Assembly: GCF_900110915.1 (NCBI RefSeq)
Contig: NZ_FOFG01000001.1
Location: 1-64,000, forward strand
Direction of reading: 5' to 3'
Origin: Faunimonas pinastri
Lineage (GTDB): Bacteria; Pseudomonadota; Alphaproteobacteria; Rhizobiales; Afifellaceae
DNA: 64,000 nucleotides
Shown in pieces: positions 44,433 through 53,789 of this stretch (position 1 is its first letter; the number at the start of each line of letters is the position of its first letter). The position numbers and the translations under genes are program-made. Under the pieces are notes generated by a model. It did not search any database and was not told the DNA's origin. It saw nothing but the letters and a program-made list of their open reading frames with translations.

Positions 44433-45482
44433 ATGGCCCGCGAATTCGACCCCTACAAGCTTTCGAGCCCTCGTGTCTTTCTGGTCAGGATCATCATTTT
44501 CCTGGTCATAGCGGCGTTCGTTCCGATCATCCTGCACCGGCAGGTGCAGGCTGCGTTCCTGAACAATCCGGGACTCAACAGCCTGATCGTGGCGGTGCTC
44601 GTCATCGGCATCATCCTGTCGATCCGCAACGTGGTCTGGCTGATGCCGGAAGTGCGGTGGGTCAACGCCTTCCGCCGGCGCGGGCACGATCCTTTTCAGG
44701 CAAGCCCGCGGCTCCTGGCGCCCATGGCCACTTTGCTGCGGGACCGGGCGGAGTCGATGGCGCTGTCCACCTCGACGTGGCGCTCGATCCTGGATTCGAT
44801 CGGCAACCGCCTCGACGAGAACCGGGAGATCCTGCGCTATCTGACGGGGCTTCTGGTCTTCCTCGGCCTGCTCGGCACCTTCTGGGGCCTGCTCACCACG
44901 GTGGGCGCCGTCGGTGCTACGATCCAGAACCTCAACACCGGCTCGGGCGACGCGACGACGCTGTTCGAGGATCTCAAGTCGGGTCTGGCTGCGCCGCTTT
45001 CCGGCATGGGCATCTCGTTCTCATCCTCGCTTTTCGGCTTGGCCGGCTCGCTGGTCCTCGGCTTCCTCGACCTTCAGGCGGGGCAGGCGCAGAACCGCTT
45101 CTATACCGAGCTGGAGGACTGGCTTTCCACGCTGACCGATCTTGAGGACTTCTCCGTCGAGGAACCCGAGGCCGGCGGTAGCGTGCAGGAGATCCGCCAG
45201 TCGGTGGACCGTCTCGCCCGCATGATCAGCGAGGACGGTCCCGGTCGCGGCAACAATGCGGCCGTGTCCAGCCTTGCGGAAGGCATCCAGGCGCTGGTCC
45301 AGCACATGCGCACCGAGCAGCAGGCCGTGCGCGACTGGATGGAAGCGCAGGCCGAGCAGCAGGTCCGGCTGCAGGCGACGCTGGACCGCCTCGCAGTCGT
45401 TTCCGAAGAAAAGGCGGCCCGCATCGAGGGCCCGGCCGCTGAGCGCAGCGGTGCCCTCTCCGAGCTGAGACGGGAAGGCTGA
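44433..45482 (+). CDS. MotA/TolQ/ExbB-like proton-channel protein
   Basis: 349 residues. Two membrane segments at the N-terminus (VFLVRIIIFLVIAAFVPIIL; LIVAVLVIGIILSI), a MotA/TolQ/ExbB domain with LLVFLGLLGTFWGLLTTVGAVG and PLSGMGISFSSSLFGLAGSLVLGF, and a long soluble C-terminal coiled coil. It pairs with the MotB-like gene 4 bases downstream. It is not the flagellar MotA by sequence feel or context; such pairs are conserved in rhizobia without a known job. Confidence 0.85.
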   Translation: MAREFDPYKLSSPRVFLVRIIIFLVIAAFVPIILHRQVQAAFLNNPGLNSLIVAVLVIGIILSIRNVVWLMPEVRWVNAFRRRGHDPFQASPRLLAPMATLLRDRAESMALSTSTWRSILDSIGNRLDENREILRYLTGLLVFLGLLGTFWGLLTTVGAVGATIQNLNTGSGDATTLFEDLKSGLAAPLSGMGISFSSSLFGLAGSLVLGFLDLQAGQAQNRFYTELEDWLSTLTDLEDFSVEEPEAGGSVQEIRQSVDRLARMISEDGPGRGNNAAVSSLAEGIQALVQHMRTEQQAVRDWMEAQAEQQVRLQATLDRLAVVSEEKAARIEGPAAERSGALSELRREG

Positions 45483-45486
45483 GGCG

Positions 45487-46518
45487 ATGGCCACCACGCG
45501 CGGCCGCCGCCTTTCCCGCATCGACTACTGGCCGGGCTTCGTCGACGCGCTGTCGACGCTGGTGCTGGTCTTCGTCTTCCTGATTACCGTCTTCTTCCTG
45601 TCGCAGACGTTCCTCAGCCGGGAAATCGGCAACAAGGACACGATCCTCAACCAGCTGAACGCGCAGATCAGCCAGCTCAGCGACATGCTGGCGCTGGAGC
45701 AGGCGAAGTCGCACAACCTGAACGACACGCTGGCCGCCATGCAGGCGAGCCTTGCCAGCACCCAGTCGGAACGCGACAAGCTGCAGAGCGCGCTGAACAC
45801 CAATACCGGCCTCGCGGTCGATGAAGGGCAGGGGCAGGTGGCGGCCCTGCAAGGCGACCTCGTCGCGCAGAAGAAGCTGAGCCAGGGCGCGCTCGATCAG
45901 GTGTCGCTGCTGAACCAGCAACTGGCCGCGCTGCGGCGCCAGATCGCGGCGCTTGAAGACGCGCTTGGAGCTTCCGAGAAGCAGGGCGCGGAAAGCCAGA
46001 CCAAGATCGCCGATCTCGGCCAGCGGCTGAACGTGGCGCTGGCGCAGCGGGTGCAGGAACTCGCGCGCTACCGCTCCGATTTCTTCGGCCGGCTGCGGCA
46101 GATCCTCGCCAATCGCCCGGACATCCAGGTGGTGGGCGACCGCTTCGTGCTGCCCGCGTCCGTTCTCTTCCCCTCCGCCAGCGACGAACTGAACGATTCC
46201 GTGCGGCCCTCGCTGGACAAGCTGGCCGACGCGATCAAGGAGCTGGAAGGGGAGATCCCGCCGGAGATCAAGTGGGTGATCCGCGTCGATGGCCACACCG
46301 ATGCCCGGCCAATCGCCCCGACCAGCCGCTTCCAGAGCAACTGGGACCTGTCGGCCGACCGTGCCATTTCCGTGGTGCGATACCTGATTTCCAGGGGGGT
46401 CGACCCCCAGCATCTGGTCGCCGCCGGCTTCGGCGAGTTCCGGCCGCTGGACACCGGCAACACGGATGCGGCCTATGCCCGCAATCGCCGCATCGAACTG
46501 AAGCTCACCGAGCCCTGA
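45487..46518 (+). CDS. MotB-like protein with OmpA peptidoglycan-binding domain
   Basis: 343 residues. A single membrane segment near residues 19-38 (FVDALSTLVLVFVFLITVFFL) with the conserved aspartate at its start, a long coiled coil (about 45-190), and a C-terminal OmpA/MotB domain (VDGHTDARPIAP ... NWDLSADRAISVVRYLISRGV). Together with the upstream protein it should form a proton-driven stator anchored to the wall. Confidence 0.88.
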   Translation: MATTRGRRLSRIDYWPGFVDALSTLVLVFVFLITVFFLSQTFLSREIGNKDTILNQLNAQISQLSDMLALEQAKSHNLNDTLAAMQASLASTQSERDKLQSALNTNTGLAVDEGQGQVAALQGDLVAQKKLSQGALDQVSLLNQQLAALRRQIAALEDALGASEKQGAESQTKIADLGQRLNVALAQRVQELARYRSDFFGRLRQILANRPDIQVVGDRFVLPASVLFPSASDELNDSVRPSLDKLADAIKELEGEIPPEIKWVIRVDGHTDARPIAPTSRFQSNWDLSADRAISVVRYLISRGVDPQHLVAAGFGEFRPLDTGNTDAAYARNRRIELKLTEP

Positions 46519-46550
46519 TCGATCCGGCTCCGGGCGACCGGGGAACCCGG

Positions 46551-47393
46551 TCAGCGCCTGCCGAGAACACGCAGGAAGGCGGCGTCCACGACGCGCTCGG
46601 GCGCTATCGCATGCAGCATCGGGGCCAGCTTGGAGAAGCTGCCGACATTGTAGCGAATGCGCGGCACCCGGTCGGTCGCGGCGCTCAGGATGGCGGCGGC
46701 GATGTCCTCGGGTGAGAGGACGCCGGGATTGCCGGGCCGCAGTGCTCGCTCCATCATCAGCCGGACGGAATCCTTGAAGCCGCGATAGGGGCTGTCCGGG
46801 CCGGTATCCGGCAGGCCCGCCGCGACCTTGCCGACGAACTTGGTGGCGACGGGGCCTGGCAGCACGTTCGCCACGTCGATCCCGAAGTCCTTCACCTCGA
46901 CGCGCAGCGCATCGGAGATCGCTTCCAGCGCGAATTTAGAGGCGTGGTAGATCCCCGCACCCGGCATGCTGACGCGGCCGGCGACCGAGCTTACATTGAC
47001 GATGCGGCCGCGCCCGACCTCGCGCATGCCGGGCAGCACGAGCTGCGCCATCCGGACCACGCCGAGGACATTGGTCTCGAACGAGCGGCGGACACCGTCC
47101 AGCGGCACTTCCTCGATCGGGCCATATTGCGGAAATCCGGCATTGTTGACGAGCACGCCCACGGGTCCGAACCGCTTCTCGATAGCCGCCACCGTTTCCG
47201 CGCTGCCGTCGTCGGTGACGTCCAGCGCCCGGATCTCGCAGCCCTCGGCGCGGAGGTCCTCGATATCGGCGAGGTTGCGGGAGGTGGCGACTGTCAGGAA
47301 ACCGCGTCGGGCAAAGGCGATCGCACTGGCCCGGCCGATTCCGCTGGAACAGCCGGTGATCAGGACGGGTGACGTCTTCGGAATTCTGGCCAT
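46551..47393 (-). CDS. short-chain dehydrogenase/reductase
   Basis: 280 residues: cofactor motif TGCSSGIGRA, LVNNAG, and the catalytic YHASK with an upstream serine in NVSSVAG. A classical SDR using NAD(P)H; substrate unknown. Start MARIPK at 47393; the longer frame upstream is not credible. Convergent with the MotB-like gene. Confidence 0.88.
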   Translation of the reverse strand: MARIPKTSPVLITGCSSGIGRASAIAFARRGFLTVATSRNLADIEDLRAEGCEIRALDVTDDGSAETVAAIEKRFGPVGVLVNNAGFPQYGPIEEVPLDGVRRSFETNVLGVVRMAQLVLPGMREVGRGRIVNVSSVAGRVSMPGAGIYHASKFALEAISDALRVEVKDFGIDVANVLPGPVATKFVGKVAAGLPDTGPDSPYRGFKDSVRLMMERALRPGNPGVLSPEDIAAAILSAATDRVPRIRYNVGSFSKLAPMLHAIAPERVVDAAFLRVLGRR

Positions 47394-47463
47394 GGTCCGC
47401 CCTCGCATTCCCCCGGCATATGGGGCGGAGCGGCGACGCGGCCAGAGAGGAAAAGCTTGAGCG

Positions 47464-49275
47464 TCAGGCCTGCAGGCGCGGCCGGTCGGGCTCGCCGCTC
47501 TGGAACTGGAGATCGGCGAGACGGGCATAGAGGCCGCCGCGCGCGACGAGGCCGGCATGGGTGCCTTCCTCCACGATGCGCCCGGCATCCATGACGAGGA
47601 TGCGGTCGGCGCTCTTGATGGTCGCCAGCCGGTGGGCGATCACGAGGGAGGTGCGGCCTTGCATCAGCGTTTCGAGCGCCGCCTGCACGGCGGCTTCGCT
47701 TTCCGCATCGAGGGCGCTGGTCGCCTCGTCCAGAAGCAGCACCGGCGCATCCTTGAGGATGGCGCGGGCGATCGCCAGGCGCTGGCGCTGGCCGCCGGAA
47801 AGCGTGACGCCGCGCTCGCCGAGCGGCGTGTCATAGCCCTGCGGCAGGGCGGCGAGGAATTCGTCGGCCCGGGCGGCCCGCGCGGCGGCGACGATGTCCG
47901 CCTCCTCCGCCTCCGGCCGGCCGAAGCGCATATTTTCCCGCGCGCTCGCCCCGAAGATCGTGGGCTCCTGCGGCACCAGCGCCATTTCGCGCCGGAGCGC
48001 CAGCGGATCGAGGCTGCGGATATCGACATCGTCCAGCGAGATCGTGCCGGAAAGCGGGTCGTAGAAGCGCATCAGCAGCGAGAAGAGCGTGGACTTGCCG
48101 GCGCCGGAGGGGCCGACCAGCGCGACGCGCTCGCCGGGCCGGATGCGCAGCGAGATGTCGTGCAGCGTCGGGCCGCTTTCCCCGTAGGCGAAGGAGACGC
48201 GGTCGAAGCGGATCTCGCCCGCAACCGGGCTCGGCAAGGCCGCGGGCCGGGAGGGCGCCTGGATGGCCGGCGGGGTGGCGAGGATCTCTGCGATGCGGCC
48301 GCTGGCGCCGGAGGCCTGCGAGATTTCGCCCCAGACCTGCGAGAGTTCGCCCAGCGAGCTCGCCGCCAGCACGGAGTAGAGCAGGAACTGGCCGAGCGTG
48401 CCGGCGCTCATCTGGCCGCTCAGCACCGAATGCGCGCCCCACCAGAGCACGGCGACGATGCTGGAAAACACGAGGAAGATCACGAAGGCGGTGAGCATCG
48501 AGCGCGACCTGGTGGCTTCGCGGGCGGCCTGGAACGAAGCCTCGACCATGCCGCCGAAGCGGTCGCCCGTGGGGCGCTCATAGGTGAAGGCCTGCACAGT
48601 GCGGACGCCGCCGATCGCCTCCGCCGCATAGGCGGATGCGTTCGCCAGCGTATCCTGCGCAAAGCGCGAGCGCTTGCGAACGCTGCGGCCGAAGGCGACC
48701 ATGGGCAGCACGATGGCGGGGATGACGAGAAGCACCAGCGCGGAGAGATGCGGGCTGGTGCTGACCATCATGATCACGCCGCCCAGGCACATCACGACAT
48801 TGCGGAGCGCGACGGAAGCGCTGGAACCGACGGCGGACTTGATCTGCGTGGCGTCGGCCGTCAGGCGCGACATGATCTCGCCGGAATGGGCGGTGTCAAA
48901 GAAGGCCGGCGACAGGCGCATCACATGGTCGAAGACGTCGCGGCGAAGATCGGCGACGATCCTCTCGCCGAGCGTGGTCACGAGGTAATAGCGGGCGGCG
49001 CTGGCCAGCGCGAGCACAGCCGCCAGCAAAAAGAGCGCAAGGAACGTGCGGTTGATGAAGGCGGCATTCTCGGCGGAAAAGCCGATGTCGATCATGCGCC
49101 GGATCGCGACGGGCATGCTCAGCGTCGCGAGCGCGGCGGCCAGCAGCGAGACCACGGCGGCAAACGCCCGGCCCCGGTAACGGCCGAGATAGGGCAGCAG
49201 CGTTCGAAGCGGGCGCAGATTTCGTGATGACGTGCGCTCCGACGCTTCGTCCCGGTCTCGTGAGTTCCTTGTCAT
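47464..49275 (-). CDS. ABC exporter, MsbA-like, fused membrane and ATPase domains
   Basis: 603 residues. Six-segment ABC membrane domain (about 30-310), then an ATPase domain with Walker A (GPSGAGKST), signature LSGGQRQRLAIARAI and Walker B VLLLDEATSALD. Exporters of this type flip lipids or drugs as homodimers. ATG at 49275 preferred to a TTG three codons before. Confidence 0.92.
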   Translation of the reverse strand: MTRNSRDRDEASERTSSRNLRPLRTLLPYLGRYRGRAFAAVVSLLAAALATLSMPVAIRRMIDIGFSAENAAFINRTFLALFLLAAVLALASAARYYLVTTLGERIVADLRRDVFDHVMRLSPAFFDTAHSGEIMSRLTADATQIKSAVGSSASVALRNVVMCLGGVIMMVSTSPHLSALVLLVIPAIVLPMVAFGRSVRKRSRFAQDTLANASAYAAEAIGGVRTVQAFTYERPTGDRFGGMVEASFQAAREATRSRSMLTAFVIFLVFSSIVAVLWWGAHSVLSGQMSAGTLGQFLLYSVLAASSLGELSQVWGEISQASGASGRIAEILATPPAIQAPSRPAALPSPVAGEIRFDRVSFAYGESGPTLHDISLRIRPGERVALVGPSGAGKSTLFSLLMRFYDPLSGTISLDDVDIRSLDPLALRREMALVPQEPTIFGASARENMRFGRPEAEEADIVAAARAARADEFLAALPQGYDTPLGERGVTLSGGQRQRLAIARAILKDAPVLLLDEATSALDAESEAAVQAALETLMQGRTSLVIAHRLATIKSADRILVMDAGRIVEEGTHAGLVARGGLYARLADLQFQSGEPDRPRLQA

Positions 49276-49473
49276 GCGGGTCAAGGAGCAAGAAATGACG
49301 GCCGGCGCAAGGGCGACGAGGCGGCCTTGATGACGCGGCCTTGAAGCTTAGGCCAAAAGCCTATATGGAGCGGGCACGGACGTGCGGGCGGGCAACGCTC
49401 GCCTTTTGCCGCTTGGGCTTAGGCCGGCGCGGCGACTGCCAAGAATTCTGCCCATTCGCAAAGAGATCTGACG

Positions 49474-49698
49474 ATGAAGAAAGATATCCATCCCGATTAT
49501 CATCGCATCAAGGTGGTGATGACCGACGGCACCGAGTACACGACGCGCTCGACCTACGGTTCCGAGGGCGACACGCTGAACCTCGACATCGACCCGCGCA
49601 CGCATCCGGCATGGACCGGCGGCACGCAGCAGCTGCTCGATCGCGGCGGCCGTCTGTCGCGCTTCAAGAACAAGTTCAACAGCTACCTCGGCTCCTGA
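49474..49698 (+). CDS. rpmE: 50S ribosomal protein L31, zinc-free type
   Basis: 74 residues: [22 protein letters not shown], then [13 protein letters not shown] and RLSRFKNKF. The CxxC zinc motif of standard L31 is absent. A terminator follows. The leader region before it contains GCTTAGGCC twice (49346-49354 and 49417-49425). Confidence 0.95.
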   Translation: MKKDIHPDYHRIKVVMTDGTEYTTRSTYGSEGDTLNLDIDPRTHPAWTGGTQQLLDRGGRLSRFKNKFNSYLGS

Positions 49699-49730
49699 TC
49701 CGGTTTCCGGCAGGATTCAAGGCGCGAACG

Positions 49731-49761
49731 AAAAGGGCCGGCTTTCGCCGGCCCTTTTTCT
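49731..49761 (+). terminator. rho-independent terminator after rpmE
   Basis: A 12-base stem (AAAAGGGCCGGC / GCCGGCCCTTTT) with a TTTC loop and a T-run. Confidence 0.9.
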
Positions 49762-49805
49762 TTGGCTCTTTTTCTTCGGCCCGTTTTCTCAGTCTGTGCT
49801 GAACG

Positions 49806-49831
49806 AAAAAGGCCGGCGAGGGGCGCCGGCC
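49806..49831 (-). terminator. rho-independent terminator after rcdA
   Basis: GGCCGGCG and GCGCCGGCC arms, followed on the minus strand by TTTTT (complement of A5 at 49806). Confidence 0.75.
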
Positions 49832-49847
49832 TCTGATCGGGCGAGAC

Positions 49848-50372
49848 CTAGAAGGATGCTCCGAGCGCGGCCGCGAGGCTGGCGATCTGCGCGCCCACCG
49901 GGTTCTCGTTGCTGGCCGCGCGGGGAGCCGGATCGCCGAGCAGGGCCGCATCGATCATTTCCACCTGCTTCTGAAGCGAAAACGAGCGGTTGATCAGATC
50001 GGCGAAGCGATCCGGCAACTGGGCGAAAAACTCCTCATCGGCGTTCTGCGTGCCGAGCGGCTCCAGCCGGATCTTGCGCTTTTCGTCGGCCGCCTGTGCC
50101 GCCGTCATGTCGCCCTCGATCACCGAACGGTGGAGCAGCAGCCACGAGGCCAGCTGCATCAGCCGGGTGGTGAGGCGCATGGATTCCCTGGCGTAGACCG
50201 CCGCCACCGGGCGCTCCAGCGCGCGCGAGGCGAAGCGTCCGTCGCCGTCCAGATAGGCCGCGGTTTCCTCCACCAGGCCCATTCCCTGACGGAAGAGGGC
50301 ACGGAAAGTCTCCGATTGCGCATAGGCTTCGCCGAACGAGATCGGCTGCTTCGTGTCGGTTCGAAGACGCAT
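49848..50372 (-). CDS. rcdA: RcdA-like DUF1465 protein
   Basis: 174 residues of DUF1465, the family of Caulobacter RcdA, an adaptor in ClpXP-dependent CtrA degradation. Pattern: SFGEAYAQSETFRALFRQGMGLVEETAAYLDGDGR, AVYARESMRLTTRLMQLASWLLLHR, and FFAQLPDRFADLINRSFSLQKQVEMID. GGAG lies about 8 bases before the ATG at 50372. DUF1192 lies upstream on the same strand. Confidence 0.85.
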   Translation of the reverse strand: MRLRTDTKQPISFGEAYAQSETFRALFRQGMGLVEETAAYLDGDGRFASRALERPVAAVYARESMRLTTRLMQLASWLLLHRSVIEGDMTAAQAADEKRKIRLEPLGTQNADEEFFAQLPDRFADLINRSFSLQKQVEMIDAALLGDPAPRAASNENPVGAQIASLAAALGASF

Positions 50373-50698
50373 GCTACACTCCACTGACGCCCGCAGAGCC
50401 CCTTCCCCAGGAAGGGTTCCCCGGAAATGGGCCCCGGGATTGGGCTTGGGGTGACCTTACGGCAGAGTGGCCGCCGATCGGAGTCGGTTTCAACCGGATA
50501 CTTATGAATTGGTGAAAAGAAGAGCCGCTCGCGCGGCCCGGGCGTCTTGCCAAAAAGAAGAGCCGCTCGCGCGGCTCAGGACTTTCGAGGGGAGATTGGA
50601 GGACACTGTCTCTCCGTTCCGCCTCCCTCCGGGAGAGATATGGGAGGGGAACGGGACCACGTTGCGCCGTCAGCATTAAGGAAACGTTTATTCCTCGA
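50373..50698. other. intergenic region with duplicated terminator
   Basis: 326 bases without a gene, between rcdA and the DUF1192 gene. Contains two nearly identical hairpin-plus-T-run elements (50515-50537 and 50553-50575) and presumably the rcdA promoter. Confidence 0.6.
50515..50575 (-). terminator. tandem duplicated rho-independent terminators
   Basis: A 23-base element (AAAAGAAGAGCCGCTCGCGC plus GGC) occurs at 50515-50537 and again at 50553-50575. Read on the minus strand each makes a GAGCCG/CGGCTC-type hairpin followed by TTCTTTT, fitting termination after the DUF1192 gene. Confidence 0.75.
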
Positions 50699-50899
50699 TC
50701 AGGAGTCGATGCGAAACACCGATTCCGCCGCGTCGCGGCTCTGCTTCTTGGCCTGGATCTCCCGCTCCATGCGCTCGATCTCGGCGCGATAGAGGCGGAT
50801 GCGGTCTTCCAGCTCGAACACCGAAAGCGTGGAAAGCGATGCGCCCGGCCCACTCGCTTGCGATTGCGGCTTCGGGGGTTCGTCATCGAAAGCAGCCAT
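50699..50899 (-). CDS. DUF1192 small protein
   Basis: 66 residues: MAAFDDEPPKP, a disordered stretch, then ELEDRIRLYRAEIERMEREIQAKK, the DUF1192 coiled coil. GGAG lies 8 bases upstream of the ATG. Usually found beside rcdA in this order; function unknown. Divergent from the quinone oxidoreductase gene. Confidence 0.85.
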   Translation of the reverse strand: MAAFDDEPPKPQSQASGPGASLSTLSVFELEDRIRLYRAEIERMEREIQAKKQSRDAAESVFRIDS

Positions 50900-50976
50900 A
50901 TCGGGTCTCCGGTCGACGGAATAAGTCCCTATATTCATAGGGTGCAGGACGCATTCTCCAATCCAGCAGGAACGAA

Positions 50977-51981
50977 ATGGCTCAAATCCCCGAAACCATG
51001 GATGTCGTGGTCATCAGCGAACCCGGCGGCCCGGATGTGCTGACGCCGGACGAGCGGCCGGTGCCCCGTCCGGGGCCGGAAGAAATCCTGATCCGGGTCG
51101 CGGCCGCCGGCGTGAACCGCCCGGATGTGCTGCAGCGGCAGGGGAAATACGCGCCGCCGGAAGGCGCGTCCGACCTGCCGGGGCTGGAGGTCGCCGGCAC
51201 GGTGGCGGCGGTCGGACCGGGGGCGGAGCGCTGGCAGGTCGGCGACCAGGTCGTGGCGCTGCTGCCGGGCGGCGGCTATGCGGAATATTGCACGGTTCAT
51301 GCGACGAACGCCCTGCCGCTGCCCGCGCCGCTTTCCCCGACCGAGGCCGGCGGCATCGTGGAGACGGTGTTCACCGTCTGGCACAACGTCTTCCAGCGCG
51401 GCGCCTTGCGGCCGGGCGAGGTTTTCCTCGTCCATGGCGGGACGAGCGGCATCGGCACCACGGCGATCCAGCTTGCCAAGGCGTTCGGCTGCTTCGTCGT
51501 CGCGACCGCCGGCTCGGAAGAGAAGTGCCAGGCGTGCCGCGATCTCGGCGCGGATCTCGCGATCAATTACCGGACGGAGGATTTCGTCGCGGTCGTGAAG
51601 GAGAAGACCGGTGGGCGCGGCGCGGACGTGATCCTCGACATGGTCGGCGGCTCCTATGTCGCGCGCAACCATGACGTGGCCGCCGAGGATGGCCGTATCG
51701 TGCAGATCGCGGTGCTGGGCGGCGCGAAGGCCGAGATCAATGTCGCCAAGGTGATGATGAAGCGGCTCACCCATACAGGATCCACGCTGCGCGCGCGTTC
51801 CGTCGCCTTCAAGGCGGAGCTCGCCCGGTCGGTGGAAGAGGCCGTCTGGCCGCTGATCGCCGAAGGCCGGTTCAGGCCGGTCATCGACGCGACCTTCCCG
51901 CTGGCGGAGGCGGCCGACGCCCACCGCCGAATGGAGGAGGGGAGCCATGTCGGCAAGATCATCCTGACGGTGAGGGACTAG
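50977..51981 (+). CDS. NAD(P)H quinone oxidoreductase, zinc-free MDR family
   Basis: 334 residues with GroES-like N-terminus (VVISEPGGPDVL, AAAGVNRPDVLQRQGKY) and nucleotide-binding GGTSGIGTTAIQLAKAFG. The match to the PIG3/quinone oxidoreductase (Qor) branch is good. It lacks catalytic zinc ligands. Reduces quinones or enones with NADPH in the cytoplasm. Confidence 0.9.
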   Translation: MAQIPETMDVVVISEPGGPDVLTPDERPVPRPGPEEILIRVAAAGVNRPDVLQRQGKYAPPEGASDLPGLEVAGTVAAVGPGAERWQVGDQVVALLPGGGYAEYCTVHATNALPLPAPLSPTEAGGIVETVFTVWHNVFQRGALRPGEVFLVHGGTSGIGTTAIQLAKAFGCFVVATAGSEEKCQACRDLGADLAINYRTEDFVAVVKEKTGGRGADVILDMVGGSYVARNHDVAAEDGRIVQIAVLGGAKAEINVAKVMMKRLTHTGSTLRARSVAFKAELARSVEEAVWPLIAEGRFRPVIDATFPLAEAADAHRRMEEGSHVGKIILTVRD

Positions 51982-52143
51982 GGGAGCGCGGGCGCCAGTC
52001 GCGTTCCTCCCACAGGCGCGACGCGGCAAATCCTTGCACGGTGGGATCGCGGCACCTATAAAGAGGGTGATTTCCCGTGATCCCAGACGCAATCACGGCT
52101 TCGCCGGCCCGCAAGCCGGCGGAGTGGACAGGAGGACTTTGCC

Positions 52144-52833
52144 ATGGCGACATCGCCGCTTATGCCGAAGGCGACAGCCGTGTGGCTCGTCGACAATACC
52201 GGCCTGACGTTCGAGCAGATCGCGAATTTCTGCCGCATGCATCCGCTGGAAGTGAAGGCCATCGCCGACGGTGAATCCGCGCAGGGCATCAAGGGCATGG
52301 ACCCGGTGCTGGCCGGCCAGCTCAGCCGCGACGAGATCGAGAAGGCCGAGCGCAACCCGCAATATGCGATGAAGATCCTGGAGCCCAAGGTAAAGGTGCC
52401 CGAGGTCAAGCGCCGCGGCCCGCGCTACACCCCGGTTTCCAAGCGGCAGGACCGGCCGAACGCGATCCTCTGGCTGGTGCGCAACCATCCGGAACTCAAG
52501 GACGCGGCGGTCATGCGCCTTGTCGGCACCACCAAGCCGACGATCCAGGCGATCCGCGAACGCACGCACTGGAACTCGGCCTCGCTGACGCCGACCGATC
52601 CGGTGACGCTGGGCCTCTGCTCGCAGCTGGAGCTCGATCTGGAAGTTCGCAAGGCGGAGCGCGAGTCGCCGCTGCCGCGCGAGGCCGAGGGCGCCCGCCT
52701 GCTTTCCGCCGAGGAAACCATGAATGCCGCGCCGGTCGCCGACGAGGACGATCTCGGCCTGCCCAACGACATGGACATCGACCCGGAAGCGGTCTTCGCC
52801 AAGCTGAAGTCGGTCAAGTCGGACGATATCTGA
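52144..52833 (+). CDS. DUF1013 protein (TrcR-like cell-cycle factor)
   Basis: 229 residues: MPKATAVWLVDNTGLTFEQIANFCRMHPLEVKAIADGE at the start, then KRRGPRYTPVSKRQDRPNAILWLVRNHPELKDAAVMRLVGTTK, two helix-turn-helix-like parts of DUF1013. In Caulobacter the DUF1013 protein TrcR travels with RNA polymerase and affects the cell cycle. AGGAGG precedes the ATG by about 8 bases. Confidence 0.88.
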   Translation: MATSPLMPKATAVWLVDNTGLTFEQIANFCRMHPLEVKAIADGESAQGIKGMDPVLAGQLSRDEIEKAERNPQYAMKILEPKVKVPEVKRRGPRYTPVSKRQDRPNAILWLVRNHPELKDAAVMRLVGTTKPTIQAIRERTHWNSASLTPTDPVTLGLCSQLELDLEVRKAERESPLPREAEGARLLSAEETMNAAPVADEDDLGLPNDMDIDPEAVFAKLKSVKSDDI

Positions 52834-52866
52834 TTGTCCCGGACGATACCTGATCGTCCCGGACGA
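52821..52866. repeat. 20-base tandem repeat across the DUF1013 stop codon
   Basis: GGACGATATCTGATTGTCCC (52821-52840) and GGACGATACCTGATCGTCCC (52841-52860) differ at two positions; a third partial copy begins at 52861. The first copy holds the stop codon. Confidence 0.8.
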
Positions 52867-52878
52867 GATCGGAAATGA

Positions 52879-52906
52879 AAAAGGGCGCCCCACGGGGCGC
52901 CCTTTT
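52879..52906. terminator. bidirectional terminator between DUF1013 and yebC
   Basis: AAAGGGCGCCCC and GGGGCGCCCTTT with a very short loop, then TTTGTTT. Confidence 0.85.
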
Positions 52907-52948
52907 GTTTGGTGGGCAGGCTCCGCTTCCCCGGAGCCACGATCCCGA

Positions 52949-53698
52949 TCAGGCTGCCGACAGGCGGCTCATGGTTTCTTCGTCGATCTCGAAGTTGGCG
53001 TAGACGTTCTGCACGTCGTCGTCGTCTTCCAGCGTGGCAATCAGCTTCATCAGCGTCGCGGCCTTTTCCTCGTCCACCGGCGTGGTGGTCTGGGGACGCC
53101 ACACGGCCTTTACCGAGGCCGCTTCGCCGAGCTTTTCTTCCAGCGCCTTGGCGACGCTGTTCATGTCCGCGAAGGTGGTCGTGACGATGTGATTTTCCTC
53201 GTCGCTGACGACATCGTCGGCGCCGGCTTCGATCGCCGCTTCCAGCACGGAATCCGCATCGCCGGCGGCAGCCGGGTAGACGATTTCCCCGACGCGATCG
53301 AACATGAAGCCGACCGAACCGGTTTCACCAAGCGCGCCGCCGTTCTTTGAGAAATAGGAGCGCACCGCGCCCGCCGTGCGATTGCGGTTGTCCGTCAGCG
53401 CTTCCACGATCACCGCGACGCCGCCCGGGCCGTAGCCCTCGTAGCGGATCTCGGCGTAGTCGTCGCCTTCACCGCCGGCCGCCTTGTTGATGGCGCGCTC
53501 GATGACGTCCTTGGACATGGACTGGGCACGGGCGTTCTGGACCGCGAGACGCAGGCGGGAATTGGCGTTCACGTCGCCGCCGCCTTCCTTGGCGGAAACC
53601 GTGATTTCACGCGCCAGCTTGGAGAAGAGCTTGGAACGCACCGCGTCCTGCTTCCCCTTGCGGTGCATGATGTTCTTGAACTGTGAATGTCCGGCCAT
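52949..53698 (-). CDS. yebC: YebC/PmpR-family protein
   Basis: 249 residues starting [23 protein letters not shown], the YebC/TACO1 signature, with the usual [26 protein letters not shown] stretch. These proteins assist translation of proline stretches and some regulate transcription. Start at 53698; an upstream in-frame start would add four residues. Confidence 0.95.
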   Translation of the reverse strand: MAGHSQFKNIMHRKGKQDAVRSKLFSKLAREITVSAKEGGGDVNANSRLRLAVQNARAQSMSKDVIERAINKAAGGEGDDYAEIRYEGYGPGGVAVIVEALTDNRNRTAGAVRSYFSKNGGALGETGSVGFMFDRVGEIVYPAAAGDADSVLEAAIEAGADDVVSDEENHIVTTTFADMNSVAKALEEKLGEAASVKAVWRPQTTTPVDEEKAATLMKLIATLEDDDDVQNVYANFEIDEETMSRLSAA

Positions 53699-53789
53699 GG
53701 CCAGCCCCAACTGTTTTTATGTGCCTGAGTTTGGCGTGTTTATAGGTATGGGAACGCCCGGCGTCCAGCCGGGGGCCCGCTGCCGCGCG

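Noticed and set aside
44433-46518. Zorya-type phage defence
   Set aside because: Only the MotAB-like pair is present; no ZorC, ZorD or ZorE-like gene flanks it.
47557-49227. A 556-codon open frame on the plus strand
   Set aside because: Antisense to the MsbA-like ABC exporter.
50515-50575. Two repeats with a spacer as a mini-CRISPR
   Set aside because: Only two units, with hairpins and T-runs, so they are terminators.
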